Origin: Bog-756 sp963734395
GTDB taxonomy: Bacteria; Actinomycetota; Acidimicrobiia; Acidimicrobiales; RAAP-2
Assembly: GCA_963734395.1 (NCBI GenBank)
Contig: CAVTGY010000005.1
Span: 1 to 64,000, forward strand
Direction of reading: 5' to 3'
Length of the DNA: 64,000 nucleotides
A model generated the notes under the pieces. The model was not told the DNA's origin and did no database searches. It saw only the letters and a program-made list of their open reading frames with translations. The first letter of the stretch is position 1. Every line of letters starts with the position of its first letter. Positions 9,851-19,238 of this stretch are shown one piece after another. The position numbers were made by a program, and so were the translations under genes.

Positions 9851-10115
9851 TCAACGGGGAAACAGGTCGGGCTGGTCCGATCGTATCCCCTGCTGTCTCC
9901 ACCGTCTCCGTCGTTCAACGAGGAAGAACACCGCGCCTCCGACCACGACGGCGATCCCGATGCCGATGCCCACCGCGCCAAAGGCCGCACACACCGCGGC
10001 GATGACGATCGAGGCCGGTGACCATCACCCGGACCGCGATACGTCGCTTGAACGAGGAGGACACCAATCGGCGTCGATCAGCGGGAGCAGCGAGGGAACC
10101 GGGCATCGTCCCCAT
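9851..10115 (-). CDS. small membrane protein, hypothetical (frameshifted)
   Basis: Not recognised. In the minus strand an open frame from ATG 10115 gives a basic N-terminus (SSSFKRRIAVRVMV). With one frame change near 10020 it runs into a hydrophobic helix (AAFGAVGIGIGIAVVVGGAV, then FFLVE), a basic cluster ERRRRWRQQ, and a stop at 9851. The result is about 85 residues with one or two membrane spans. The positive cluster after the helix is what a real membrane protein would show, and no other gene explains this 415-bp gap. No strong ribosome binding site is seen. Confidence 0.45.
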
Positions 10116-10195
10116 TCTAGGTAGCCGCCCGCGGCGAGTGGGAGCCGGTCGTGGGGAACGCAGCACCGTGCCCGCTATGCAATCGTTGAGGACTC

Positions 10196-11221
10196 ATGGC
10201 CCAGACCGGACACAGCGACGACTCGGCGATCACCTCGGGCTTCGCCAGATGGCTCGCCCGGCGGCCGGAGGTGAGCGACGTCGTGGTCACCGATCCCCGT
10301 CGACCCTCTGCCGGCTACTCGAGTGAGACGGTCATCGTGGACACCTCGTGGACGGAGTGCGGCGCCCGACACCGAGCACCGATGGTCATCCGGATGGCAC
10401 CGGTGGAAGTAGGGACCTTCCGCCACTACGACCTGGTCTCGCAGTGGCAGGCCCAGACCGCCGCCGCCGCGGTCGGCGTCCCGGTGGCCGATCCGGAGGT
10501 GGAGACCGACACCGGTTGGCTGGGCGCGCCCTTCATGGTCATGCCGCTGATCGAGGGCACCATCATCGGTGCCGTCGCCCACCTCGATCGATGGCTGGGT
10601 GCCCACGACCAGGCCGACCGCGGCCGCCTCTACCGCAACTTCGTCTCCACCGTGTGCGCCATCCACCGGGCCGACCTCTCGGCGGCACCCGGTGTGGCCC
10701 GTCGGGACAACCTCGGCCGAGCTCGCCTTCTGGGACGACTACCTGTTGTGGTCGAGTGACGGCAAACCGGTGCCCACCCTGGTCGCGCGCCATGGCGTGG
10801 TGCCGACACCACCGGCCGGCGGGCGAAGTCGCCGCCGGTCCTGCTGTGGGGCGACGTCCGCTTCGAGAACATGATCTTCGGCGACCATCTCCAACCGCTG
10901 GCCGTGCTCGATTGGGACATGACATCGATCGGAGCACCCGAGCACGACCTGGCCTGGTTCACCAGCCTCGATCTGGTCGTCCATCGCCTCTTCGGTGAGC
11001 GTCTGTCCGGATTCCCCGACCGGGCCGCCACCGTCGAGCTGTTCGAGGAGTGCAGCGGGCGGGCGGTTCGGGACCTCGAATGGTATGAGAACCTGGCCAT
11101 GACCCGCAGCGCGGCGGTGATGACCCGGATCAGCTACCTTCGCCGCGACGCCGGTGAGCCGCTCATGTTGCCCATCGACGACAATCCCATCCTCGACCTG
11201 TTGGAAGGCCGCCTCCGGTGA
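10196..11221 (+). CDS. aminoglycoside-phosphotransferase-like kinase (frameshifted)
   Basis: APH/choline-kinase fold protein of about 340 residues. The N-lobe reads PMVIRMAPVEVGTFRHYDLV and MVMPLIEGTIIG (hinge). After frame changes near 10710 and 10830 the catalytic loop LLWGDVRFENMIF and the metal-binding segment AVLDWDMTSIGAPEHDLAWF follow, corresponding to HGDxRxxN and the D-x-D/E motif; the usual catalytic-loop His is replaced by Trp. Similar kinases sit in fatty-acid and sterol catabolic clusters next to acyl-CoA ligases and dehydrogenases, where they are thought to act on non-antibiotic substrates. Its TGA overlaps the GTG of the next gene. Confidence 0.8.
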
Positions 11222-12886
11222 CCGCACCGCGATTCACCACCGCGGCCGAAGTGGTGGCCCAACGGGCCGATGACGATCACCGCGGGTTGCTCTTCGAGGG
11301 AGACCCAGTGGTCGTGGCGGCAGGTGGTCGCCGAGTCGGAACGACGCGGGCAACTGCTTCTCGATCTGCGCACCGACGGCCCGTTCCATGTGGGCGTCCT
11401 CCTCGAGAACACGCCCGAGTACCTCTTCCTGCTGGCCGGTGCGGCACTGGTCGGGGCGGTGATCGTCGGGATCAACCCCACCCGGCGCGGCGCGGAGTTG
11501 GCCTCCGACATCACCAAGACCGACTGCCAGTTGTTGATCACCGATTCGACCCAACAGGCTCTGGTGGACCATCTCGATCTGGGCATCGACCCCAGCCGGG
11601 TGCTGGTCGCCGACGGCGCCGACTATCGCGGAGCGCTCGACGACCTCGGTCGGCCCGAGCGTCCCGGGGTGACGCCGGATCCACCGGACCCGAGCGATCT
11701 GTACCTGCTCATCTTCACCTCCGGGTCGACCGGTGGACCCAAGGCGGTCCGGATGACCCAGGGCCGCGCCGCCCGCGCCGCCACCGGCATGGGGTTCACC
11801 AGTGAAGACGTCATCTACTCGGCCATGCCGCTGTTCCACGGCAACGCGCTCTCCGCCGCGGTGTTCCCGGCGTTGGCCAGCGGCGCCACCCTCGCACTTC
11901 GTCGGCGCTTCTCGGCATCGGGATTCCTCGGCGACATCCGGGCGGTCGGGGCCACCTACTTCAATACCGTCGGCCGGGCGATCTCCCACATCGTGGCCAC
12001 CCCGCCCACCGAGCACGATCGGGACCACCGGCTCCGCTTCGTCCTCGGACCGGAAACCTCGGCCCCGGACAAGGCAGAGTTCACCCGCCGATTCGGCGTC
12101 CCGGTGTTCGAGGGTTACGGATCGAGCGAAGGGGCCATCGTGCTCCAGCCGGTTCCCGACGGTCGACCGGGCACCCTGGGTCGGGCCCGCGACGATGACG
12201 ACGTCGCGGTTGTCGATTCGGTGACCGGGCTGGAGCGACCCCGGGCCGTCTTCGATGCCGAGCGGTCGGTTGACCAACCCGGGAGAGGCCATCGGCGAGG
12301 TCGTCGGGCGGTCCGCCCTCTCCCGGTTCGAGGGCTACTACAACAATGCCGAAGCCGAGGCCGAGCGCACCCGCAACGGCTGGTACTGGTCCGGCGATCT
12401 CGGCTACCGCGACGAAGCAGGGGATCTTCTACTTCGCCGGTCGCAGCGGCGATTGGCTCCGGGTGGACAGTGAGAATTTCGCCGCCGCTCCGGTCGAACG
12501 GATCCTGGCCCGGTTCCCGGGGGTGCTCGGGGTGGCGGTGTTCGCCGTTCCCGACAGCCGCACCGGCGACCAGGTGATGGCGGCGTTGGAGATCGAGCCG
12601 GACAGCCGCGTTCGATCCGATCGCCTTCTCCTCCTTTCTCGCCGACCAGCCGGATCTCGGCACCAAGTGGGCACCCCGGTACGTGAGGATCGTGACCGCC
12701 CTGCCGGTGACCGCCACCGACAAGGTGGACAAGCGACCCCTCCGGGCCGAAGGGTGGAACACCGCCGACCCGGTGTGGCTCCGGTCGGATCGGGGCCTGG
12801 AGTACGAGTCGATGACCCGGGCCGACGCCGACCGGCTCGGGGAGGAGTTCGCCGCCAACGGGCGCACCGATCTGCTCGGCATCTGA
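11218..12886 (+). CDS. acyl-CoA synthetase, AMP-forming (frameshifted)
   Basis: ANL-superfamily ligase that activates a carboxylic acid to its CoA thioester. P-loop YLLIFTSGSTGGPKAVRMT; A5 motif EGYGSSEGAI; A7 NGWYWSGDLGYRD; then FYFAGRSGDWLRVDSENF, and a last block with TATDKVDKRPLRAEGW carrying the acyl-adenylation lysine. Frame changes near 11300, 12250, 12425, 12610 and 12680. About 555 residues when repaired, as usual. GTG 11218 overlaps the stop of the kinase gene. The unusual W in the SGDW motif and the YGSSEG motif resemble long-chain/steroid-acid FadD ligases of actinobacteria. Confidence 0.85.
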
Positions 12887-12921
12887 TCCCCGATTGGCCG
12901 GCCGAGGTGATGCCGGAGCGG

Positions 12922-14112
12922 TCACCATCGGGCCCCCAGCCGGACCGGCATGGCCCGGGCCCCCCGCACCAGGGTGGAGCGGGTGTAGGTGGGATCGCCC
13001 GAGACCCGGTAGCCGGGGAACCGGGCCAGGAACTCCTCGAAGAAGATCCGGGCCTCGAGGCGGGCCAGGCTGGCGCCCAGGCAGACGTGTTCCCCGAATC
13101 CGAAGGCGAGATGCCCGGGCTGGGTGGGCCGGGTGACCACCAACCGGTCGGCGGTCGGGCCGAAGATCTCCTCGTCCCGATTGGCCGAGGCGTAGAGCAT
13201 GACCACGAATTCTCCGGCGGCCACCGCCACCCCGGAAATTTCGACGTCCACCGCCGCCGTCCGGCCGAACGCCTGGATCGGGGTCACCCATCGCAGGATC
13301 TCCTCGGTGGCCCCGGGGATCAGCGACGGATCGTCGACCAACGCCGCCCGTTGCTCGGGGAATCGGTGGAGGGCTTCGACCCCACCGGTGATCAGGGTCC
13401 GGGTGGTCTCGTTGCCGGCGACCAACAGGGTCATGCAGAACCCCATGATCTCCTCCCGGGTGAGTGGACGATCGTCCAGCGAACAGGTCTTGAGCAGATC
13501 GAGCAAGTCGTTGGAATCGGTCGCCGGTGAGTCGATGTGGTCGAAGAGGAACGCGGCCATCTGGCCGAACTCGTCGGCCTGCTCCCGTGCGGTGCGATCG
13601 GTGCTCTCGATCACTGCGTCGGACCATCGTCTGAACAGCGCTCGATCGGCATCGGCGACACCGAACATCTCGGCGATCACCGCGATCGGTATGGGCGCAG
13701 CCACCTGTTCGACGAACTCGATCTCGGAATCGGTGGGCAACCGGTCGAGGACATCCCCGACCACCTGGCGGATCAGGTCCCCGAGTCGGGATACCGCCCG
13801 GGGGGTGAACTGCCGGTTGACCAGCGACCGGTAGGCCGCATGCAGCGGCGGATCCAGATGGAGGATGGAGTAGGTGTTCCTCCCGGAGCCACCAGGATCG
13901 CGGAGCGGATCATTGATCAGAACGCCCCGGCCGGACACGAACCGGTCCGGATCGCGGCTGATGGCGCGGACGTCCTCGTAGCGGCTGATGGCCAGCAACC
14001 CGTCGGCGGTGCGATGGACCGGGTGGTGCCGGCGGAGGTCGGCCAGGACGTCGAAGTAGTCCGGGCTGAGGAAGAACCCGGGTGTGGCGAGGTCGAACTC
14101 GAGGTCGGTCAC
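12922..14112 (-). CDS. cytochrome P450
   Basis: 396 residues, intact, GTG start. The I-helix motif is AGNETT (232-237), the ExxR is E271-I-L-R274, and the haem-binding loop is FGFGEHVCLGASLAR with ligand Cys344. This is a soluble bacterial class I P450 that needs ferredoxin and reductase, neither of which is adjacent. The HLDPPLHAAYR stretch near residue 85 is the usual C-helix haem-propionate contact. It converges with the acyl-CoA ligase and lies 33 bp after the lipocalin-like gene on the same strand. CYP family cannot be set without alignment; a terpenoid or steroid substrate is plausible from context. Confidence 0.92.
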   Translation of the reverse strand: MTDLEFDLATPGFFLSPDYFDVLADLRRHHPVHRTADGLLAISRYEDVRAISRDPDRFVSGRGVLINDPLRDPGGSGRNTYSILHLDPPLHAAYRSLVNRQFTPRAVSRLGDLIRQVVGDVLDRLPTDSEIEFVEQVAAPIPIAVIAEMFGVADADRALFRRWSDAVIESTDRTAREQADEFGQMAAFLFDHIDSPATDSNDLLDLLKTCSLDDRPLTREEIMGFCMTLLVAGNETTRTLITGGVEALHRFPEQRAALVDDPSLIPGATEEILRWVTPIQAFGRTAAVDVEISGVAVAAGEFVVMLYASANRDEEIFGPTADRLVVTRPTQPGHLAFGFGEHVCLGASLARLEARIFFEEFLARFPGYRVSGDPTYTRSTLVRGARAMPVRLGARW

Positions 14113-14145
14113 CCCGTGGCTCCGATCGGACGCTCCGGGCTCGTG

Positions 14146-15268
14146 CTAGTCGAGCAGCGAGAACCCGCCCACACCGCTCTTGGCCATCTCGTAGCACAGG
14201 GTGTCGTAGGGCTCGATGATTCCATAGGACTCCTCGCCGTCGCAGACGAATCGGGCGTGATGCTGATCGAGGCCGCAGATGCGTGACCGCACCTCGGGGT
14301 CGTTTGCGTCATAGGTCTCACCGCTGACCACCCCGTCCCCCACCTCCATACCCTGCCAGATGTCGCCCTCGGGGGTCCCCCCGTTGGGCCCGCCGTACAT
14401 CCCGCAACGCAGGAAGGCGATCTGGTTGCCCAGTCGTTCGAAGACCATCGTCTTCTCCTCGCCCGAGGCGAACACCAGGTCGACCTCTCCGGAGTGGAGG
14501 AGGTGGGTGTCGTCCTCGAAGCGGAGGCGGTGCCGCCGACCTCGCAGGGTGTCGCTCCCCCTCCGGGGGTCGCCGAGGTTGAACAGGATGTGATCACCCC
14601 ACACGCCGAAGTCCTCGAACTCGATCCACTCGCCCGAGTGCGGGTGCTGCCGACCGCTCCACAACGCCGGACCACCGACCCCGTCCCGGGTCCCCCAGTG
14701 GTGGTCGCGGGTCCCGAGGTAGGCATCTCGGGCCAGGTCGAACTGCTCGCCGTTCGAGGCGCGGACCCACCCCGACTGGCGACCGAAACCGTCGTAGCCG
14801 GCCACCCCGGAAAACGGCCGGGTCCCGATGAACATGCCCCCGCCGAGCAGGCGGTACACCGGCCGCTTGGTGTCGAACCAGGAGATGTCGAAGGAGATCC
14901 CGTAGGGGTTCTCGTCCAGTCGCATCCGCCACTCACGGAACGGCTGCACCAGTTCGAAATGGAGCGGACCGACACTCATGTCCATCCGGTTGAGGCCCAG
15001 CTTGCGGTGGGCCCGCACCGTGGTGTGACGGCCCCGGACATTGACGATGGCGAACGCCTCGGCGGTGCCCAGGTTGGGGTAGATCCCCATGCCGGTCGAC
15101 CACCAACAGGTCCCCGGTCCTGTCCTGGCAGGTGAACCACATCCGCTCGTAGGCCTGGAGGTCGGAGGTCCACATCACCCGCACCGGATGGGGGTGGTTG
15201 TGGATCATGAATTCGTCCACGCCGGACAGGGGGTAGTGCTCGCGACCCGCCTCGTAGAGCCCGCTCAC
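14146..15268 (-). CDS. lipocalin-like protein, CrtC/AttH or DUF7064/DUF7065 type (frameshifted)
   Basis: About 374 residues after one frame change near 15095. The sequence is beta-rich with conserved Trp/Tyr-Gly phrases (MWTSDLQAYERMWFTCQDRT, FELVQPFREWRMRLDENP, SWFDTKRPVYR, YLGTRDHHWGTRDG). This pattern matches the paired lipocalin-like domains found in hydroxyneurosporene dehydratase-like and AttH-like proteins and in uncharacterised actinobacterial proteins of lipid or sterol loci. GTG 15268 overlaps the stop of the short upstream frame (GTGA). It probably shares a transcript with the P450. Enzyme or lipid binder cannot be decided; family assignment is from memory of such patterns. Confidence 0.5.
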
Positions 15269-15366
15269 CGGGTGATCCCGTCGAGGCCGTCGACCATCCG
15301 GATCACGTCATCCGACGAGTGCTCGACCCACGCATTACCGATGAGGAGTCTGGGACACTTCCGCAC
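15265..15366 (-). CDS. 33-residue leader or remnant with aldehyde-dehydrogenase-like N-terminus
   Basis: A short frame from GTG 15366 preceded by an excellent AGGAGG (15373-15378, minus sense) seven bases upstream. The peptide includes LLIGNAWVEHSSDDVIRMVD, which resembles the first strand of aldehyde dehydrogenases (LFIGGEWVxxSSxxVIxVxNP), and then stops. Its TGA overlaps the GTG of the next gene. It could be a truncated ALDH, a leader peptide coupling translation to the downstream gene, or chance. The ribosome binding site and overlap make translation plausible; the ALDH likeness is only about 20 residues long. Confidence 0.4.
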   Translation of the reverse strand: MRKCPRLLIGNAWVEHSSDDVIRMVDGLDGITR

Positions 15367-15380
15367 CGCCAGGCCTCCTG

Positions 15381-15420
15381 TGGTACCGATCCGTGGGCTG
15401 TGGCACCGATCCGTGGGCCG
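15381..15420. repeat. tandem 20-bp direct repeat upstream of the 33-residue frame
   Basis: 15381-15400 and 15401-15420 are two head-to-tail 20-bp copies that differ at two positions; both contain ACCGATCCGTGGGC. The pair ends directly beside the AGGAGG of the short frame, so it would form the end of that transcript's leader. Confidence 0.75.
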
Positions 15421-15491
15421 ACGCGCAGCATCGTATGGTGCCCCGGGGCCGGGAGTCAACGAGGGGCCCTTGCTCTCGATTTCCCACATTC

Positions 15492-15503
15492 TTGTGTACA
15501 CAA
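15492..15503. promoter_or_regulatory. candidate operator, perfect 12-bp palindrome
   Basis: TTGTGTACACAA is a perfect palindrome in the AT-richer centre of the 253-bp divergent gap between the minus-strand lipocalin-like/P450 genes and the plus-strand HD-GYP gene. Its form resembles GntR/FadR-type sites (GTnnAC core). No GntR gene is in the window. Confidence 0.4.
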
Positions 15504-15619
15504 CGAATGGAACACCGCAGGTCAAGGGCCCGGATGGCCGTCTCGACACCACCCCTCAAATTCTGGCTCAAGCTTGAAACCGGCGATGACGATCACCTAC
15601 GGAGGGAGGACTACGAAGA

Positions 15620-17335
15620 TTGTCAAACGTAGGAGTCAGGGACGCTGTCCACGTTCGGGCCGAGCCAGCGAGTTCGAAGCCGGACGACTCCGTGTGGGTC
15701 GCCCGCCCGATAGGCCGGTGGGTGCTGCGCACGATCGCTGTGCTGCTCCCCTTGGCCGCGTCTGCAGCCACCATCTTCCTGCTGAACAGGGCGATGCCCG
15801 AAACGACGTCGTGGGGCATGGTCGCCATGGTTGCCGCCGTCGATCTCGTGGCGGGCTTGATCGTGTTGATCGCGGTCCGTCGTTTGGCCGTCCGAATTCT
15901 TCCGTTGGCCATGCTGCTCTCGTTGTCCCTCGTCTTCCCTGACCGAGCGCCACACAGATTCAAGATTGCCCTGCGTGCCAACTCATCGGCCCGACTGCGG
16001 TCCCGGATTGAGGCATCGCGCGTTGAGGACACCGATCTGACGACCACCATCGAGGACCTGCTGACATTCTTGGCTGCTCTGGCCCGACACGATCGGGTCA
16101 CCCGTGGGCATTGTGAACGGGTGCGGGCGTTCGTGGACCTCCTTGCCAAGGAGCTGCAATTGCCCCAGCCGGACCAAGACCGACTGCGATGGGCCGCCCT
16201 CTTCCATGACATCGGCAAACTCAACGTGCCGGGGTCGATTCTGCGCAAACCGGGAAAGCCCACGAAAACCGAATGGGACACGTTAAAGCGTCACCCGGTT
16301 GACGGGGCGAAGCTGATCAAGCCGCTTGCCCCGTGGCTGGGACCGTGGGCGATTGCTGTCGAACAGCACCACGAGCGATTCGACGGCGGGGGTTATCCTC
16401 GGGGACTTTCCGGCCACGACATATCCTTCGGTGGAAGAATTCTTGCCGTCGCCGATGCCTACGAAGTGATGATCACTTCGCGTCCCTACAAGAGGCCGGT
16501 TCGCCCGGAAGCCGCACGACAGGAGCTGGTCAGCTGCGCCGGTGCGCAATTCGATCCGGACATCGTCCGGGCCCTTCTGAGCATCGCCATCGGCGACCTA
16601 CGCAAAGTCATGGGCCCGCTCGGTGTGCTGGCGGAGGTACCTCTCCTGGCCACGGTTCCCCGGGCCGAGGCGTTGGTCGAGATGGCTGGAAGGCAAACCG
16701 TTGGCTTCGTAGGCACTGCAGCCGGGAGCGGAGCGATCATTGCGGCGGCGTCGATTTCTTCCATGCAAGCCCCGGCAGCGGCCACCCCGACTCCGAGACC
16801 GCCGACGCATTCCGCCGTTGCCGCGACCAGTTCCCCTTCGATTGATTCGAATCCGATGTCTCCGGTCGCCGACTCCTCAAGTGCGACCGGTAACAGTTCG
16901 GATGGAGGGTCCCAATCGACGCAGCCAACAACGGCGAAATCGGCCGATAGTGACGGCCGACCGGATTCGACATCCCCAACCCAAACCGATGAATCGTCAA
17001 ACCCGGATCGAGCCGATATTGCGGCCAATACACCGGTCGGCTCCACGGTGGAGGGTGCGAACTCGACCGTCGGTTCGACGGTGGAAGGTGCGACCTCGAC
17101 AGTCGGTTCGACGGTGGGCGGTGCGACCTCGACCGTCGGTTCGACGGTGGGAGGTGCGGTAGAAGGTGCGACCTCGACCGTTGCCTCCACGGTGGAGGGT
17201 GCGACCTCGACCGTCGGTTCCACGGTAAAAGATGCGAACACGACAGTCGGAGGTCTACTGGGTGGCCTCACCGGCAAAACACCAACGCCGCATTCGGAAA
17301 CTCCGGGCGACGACGATGGCGACGGGATCGGCTGA
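15620..17335 (+). CDS. membrane HD-GYP phosphodiesterase with long repetitive C-terminal tail
   Basis: 571 residues, intact; TTG 15620 is chosen because GGAGGGAGGA lies nine bases upstream. Three N-terminal membrane helices (~34-107) precede an HD-GYP domain with HDIGK (196-200) and HHERFDGGGYP (250-260), the signature of cyclic-di-GMP phosphodiesterases. A weak hydrophobic segment (VGFVGTAAGSGAIIAAASI, ~358-376) follows, then ~195 residues of Ser/Thr/Pro-rich sequence containing seven or eight copies of a ~10-residue unit (GSTVEGATSTV-like) and an acidic end DDDGDG. If the second hydrophobic segment crosses the membrane, the tail is outside the cell. Divergent from the lipocalin-like/P450 genes. 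Confidence 0.88.
   Translation: MSNVGVRDAVHVRAEPASSKPDDSVWVARPIGRWVLRTIAVLLPLAASAATIFLLNRAMPETTSWGMVAMVAAVDLVAGLIVLIAVRRLAVRILPLAMLLSLSLVFPDRAPHRFKIALRANSSARLRSRIEASRVEDTDLTTTIEDLLTFLAALARHDRVTRGHCERVRAFVDLLAKELQLPQPDQDRLRWAALFHDIGKLNVPGSILRKPGKPTKTEWDTLKRHPVDGAKLIKPLAPWLGPWAIAVEQHHERFDGGGYPRGLSGHDISFGGRILAVADAYEVMITSRPYKRPVRPEAARQELVSCAGAQFDPDIVRALLSIAIGDLRKVMGPLGVLAEVPLLATVPRAEALVEMAGRQTVGFVGTAAGSGAIIAAASISSMQAPAAATPTPRPPTHSAVAATSSPSIDSNPMSPVADSSSATGNSSDGGSQSTQPTTAKSADSDGRPDSTSPTQTDESSNPDRADIAANTPVGSTVEGANSTVGSTVEGATSTVGSTVGGATSTVGSTVGGAVEGATSTVASTVEGATSTVGSTVKDANTTVGGLLGGLTGKTPTPHSETPGDDDGDGIG
17036..17249 (+). repeat. in-frame tandem repeats in the HD-GYP tail
   Basis: Imperfect units of about 33 bp, each containing a GTCGGTTCxACGGTG-like core, encode the GSTVEGATSTV repeats. 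Some copies carry GG instead of EG, which shows divergence between units. They lie inside the coding frame and are not spaced like a CRISPR array. Confidence 0.75.
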
Positions 17336-17341
17336 ACGGCA

Positions 17342-17387
17342 TTCCCACAGGGGAAGCAGCTTCTGATCGGATTGCGAATGGGATCAG
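17342..17387. terminator. possible bidirectional terminator between convergent genes
   Basis: Between the HD-GYP stop and the QueA stop lie two short hairpins: TTCCC-ACAG-GGGAA (17342-17355) and CTGATC/GATCAG (17363-17368 with 17382-17387). Stems are short and no T-tract follows, so the call is weak. Confidence 0.3.
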
Positions 17388-18440
17388 GGCAGGATCAGGT
17401 GAACGTCCCCGAACTCGTGCCAGCGGTACCCCTCGGCCAGCCCGGTGCGATAGGAGTCGACGAGCAGCTCCCGGCCGGCGATGGCCTCGAGCATCAGTAG
17501 ATGGGACGAGGCGGGTTCATGCCATCCGGTGAGCAGACCGTCGGTGATCCGCACCCCGTGTTGGGGCGACACCACCAGGTCGGTCCAACCGTCGTAGGCA
17601 TGGGCGCGCCCGTCGGGGCCGACCGAGGTCTCCAGGGCGCGGACCACCGTCGTCCCCACCGCCACGACCCGGTGGCCCCGGCGATGGGCGGCGTTGACAC
17701 TGTCGGCCGTCGACTCGGGTACCCGGACCCGCTCCGGATAGGGGAGCTCGTCCGCTCCGAGCGAGGCCACTCCGGTGTGAAGGACCAGCGGGGCCACCAC
17801 CACCCCCTTGGCCACCAGGCGGGTGATGACCTCGGGAGTGAACGGTCGGCCGGCGCTGGGCATTTCGGCACTCCCCGGCTCGGTGGCGTAGACGTTCTGA
17901 TAGGTCTCGATCGGCCAGGCCCGGTCGACGTAGCTGTAGCGGATGGCCCGTCCGTGGGCGGCCAGCCAACTGAGGGTGCGCTCGCCCAACCGGAGTGTCG
18001 CCACCCATAGCCTTTCGACGGGGTCGAAGGGTCGTTCGAGAATGAGCGTCGCGCCCCCGTCGAGGGCCAGACGACGCCCCGGCAGCGGGCCTTCCCAGCG
18101 CTCGGTGGCCCGACCGGTCGGCCGCCGCGGTTCGACCACCCAGCGGGTGTCGTCCAGTTGGGTGGACAGATGGATGACCATCGGTTCTCCGTCTTCGGCC
18201 GGCGGCGTCGATCGCCGCCGGAATGGTGCCCGAGGTGTTGATCACCAGGGCGTCGCCCGGCTCGAGGAACCGGGGGAGGAAGGAGAAGGTGGAGGGGACC
18301 AGCGAGCGGTCGCTCTTGGTGGCCACCAGCATGCGGACCGCGTCCCGGGTGAGGCCGCGGGCCTCGGGTGGTTCCGACGCCTCCAGGTCGGACGGTAGTT
18401 CGTAGCGGAGACGGTCGGGAGGGTGGGCAACGGTGGTCAT
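17384..18440 (-). CDS. QueA-like S-adenosylmethionine:tRNA ribosyltransferase-isomerase (frameshifted)
   Basis: About 352 residues after one frame change near 18185. The N-terminal frame reads LRYELPSDLEASEPPEARGL and DALVINTSGTIPAA; the C-terminal frame has the strong QueA blocks YSYVDRAWPIETYQNVYA, GRPFTPEVITRL and AVGTTVVRALE. QueA transfers the ribosyl moiety of SAM to preQ1 in tRNA on the way to queuosine. No other queuosine gene is near. ATG 18440 overlaps the stop of the SDR gene (ATGA) and so is translated with it. Actinobacterial QueA-like proteins are often stand-alone, so the tRNA role is assumed from the family. Confidence 0.85.
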
Positions 18441-19129
18441 GACCGGCTCCAATCCGCAGCGCGATAGCGACCACTGGGGGCTCCCGATTCGAGCAGGCGG
18501 CGCAGCGGTGGCACCGAGGTCTCCGGCTCCGGTCGGTCCGAGATGTCCTCTCCGGGGAAGGCGGCCTGGTGCATGTCGGTGCGCATGTCCCCCGGATCGA
18601 ACTGGTAGACGTGCAGGTCTGTCTCTTCGGCGGCCAACACCCGGTTGGCCTGGTCGAGGGCGGCCTTGGACGATCCGTAGCCACCCCATCCCTCGTACGC
18701 CTCGACCGCGGCGTCCGAGGACACCGACACCACGGTCCCGTGCGAGCGTCGCAACAGGGGAAGGGCCAGCTGGATAAGGGCCAGGGGGGCGACCACGTTC
18801 ACCTCGTAGATCTCTCGGAGGGCGTCGAGGGGGAACCGATCGAGGGTGGGCAGTGGGCTGGGTCCGAGTGTGCTGGCGTTGTTGACCAGCAGGTCCAACC
18901 CCCCGGTGTCGACAGCCGCGGCAACCAGGGCGGCCCGGTGCTCGGGATCGGTGACGTCGCCGGCGATGGCGATGGCGAGAGCGCCCAAGGCGCCCAGCTC
19001 CTCGGCCGTCTCGACCAGCAGCCGCTCCCGCCGCCCGTCGAGGACCAGGTTCCACCCGTCCTTGGCCAGGTCGGTGGCGACGGCACGCCCGAATCCCCGT
19101 GATCCCCCTGTGACGATGGCAACCGGCAT
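18437..19129 (-). CDS. short-chain dehydrogenase/reductase
   Basis: 230 residues, intact. Cofactor motif TGGSRGFG (8-15), NNAS, and catalytic YGSSK. The Arg and Asp pattern after the second strand (VLDGRRERL) favours NADPH. The substrate is unknown. It is the first gene of a two-gene unit with the QueA-like gene and is divergent from soxR, so redox control through SoxR is possible. Confidence 0.85.
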   Translation of the reverse strand: MPVAIVTGGSRGFGRAVATDLAKDGWNLVLDGRRERLLVETAEELGALGALAIAIAGDVTDPEHRAALVAAAVDTGGLDLLVNNASTLGPSPLPTLDRFPLDALREIYEVNVVAPLALIQLALPLLRRSHGTVVSVSSDAAVEAYEGWGGYGSSKAALDQANRVLAAEETDLHVYQFDPGDMRTDMHQAAFPGEDISDRPEPETSVPPLRRLLESGAPSGRYRAADWSRS

Positions 19130-19169
19130 CGACTGCTCCGTTTCTTGGCACCCGGGTCGGGCGCCTCCA

Positions 19170-19203
19170 CCACCACGTTAAAGGTTAAACTAATGTTTAA
19201 GTC
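19170..19203. promoter_or_regulatory. candidate SoxR operator
   Basis: The 106-bp gap between the SDR and soxR contains an AT-rich island, unlike its surroundings, with the dyad TTAAAC-TAAT-GTTTAA (19185-19200) and a partial direct copy (GTTAAAGGTTAAAC). MerR-family regulators such as SoxR bind dyads between -35 and -10 boxes of divergent genes. The match to published SoxR boxes is only partial. Confidence 0.4.
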
Positions 19204-19238
19204 AAGAGGTTTCCGAGGTTCGGAGGAGGGGAGGGATG

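Noticed and set aside
17036..17249. Repeated ~33-bp units resembling a CRISPR array
   Set aside because: Units are in frame, lack unique spacers, and encode a Ser/Thr/Val repeat tail of the HD-GYP protein.
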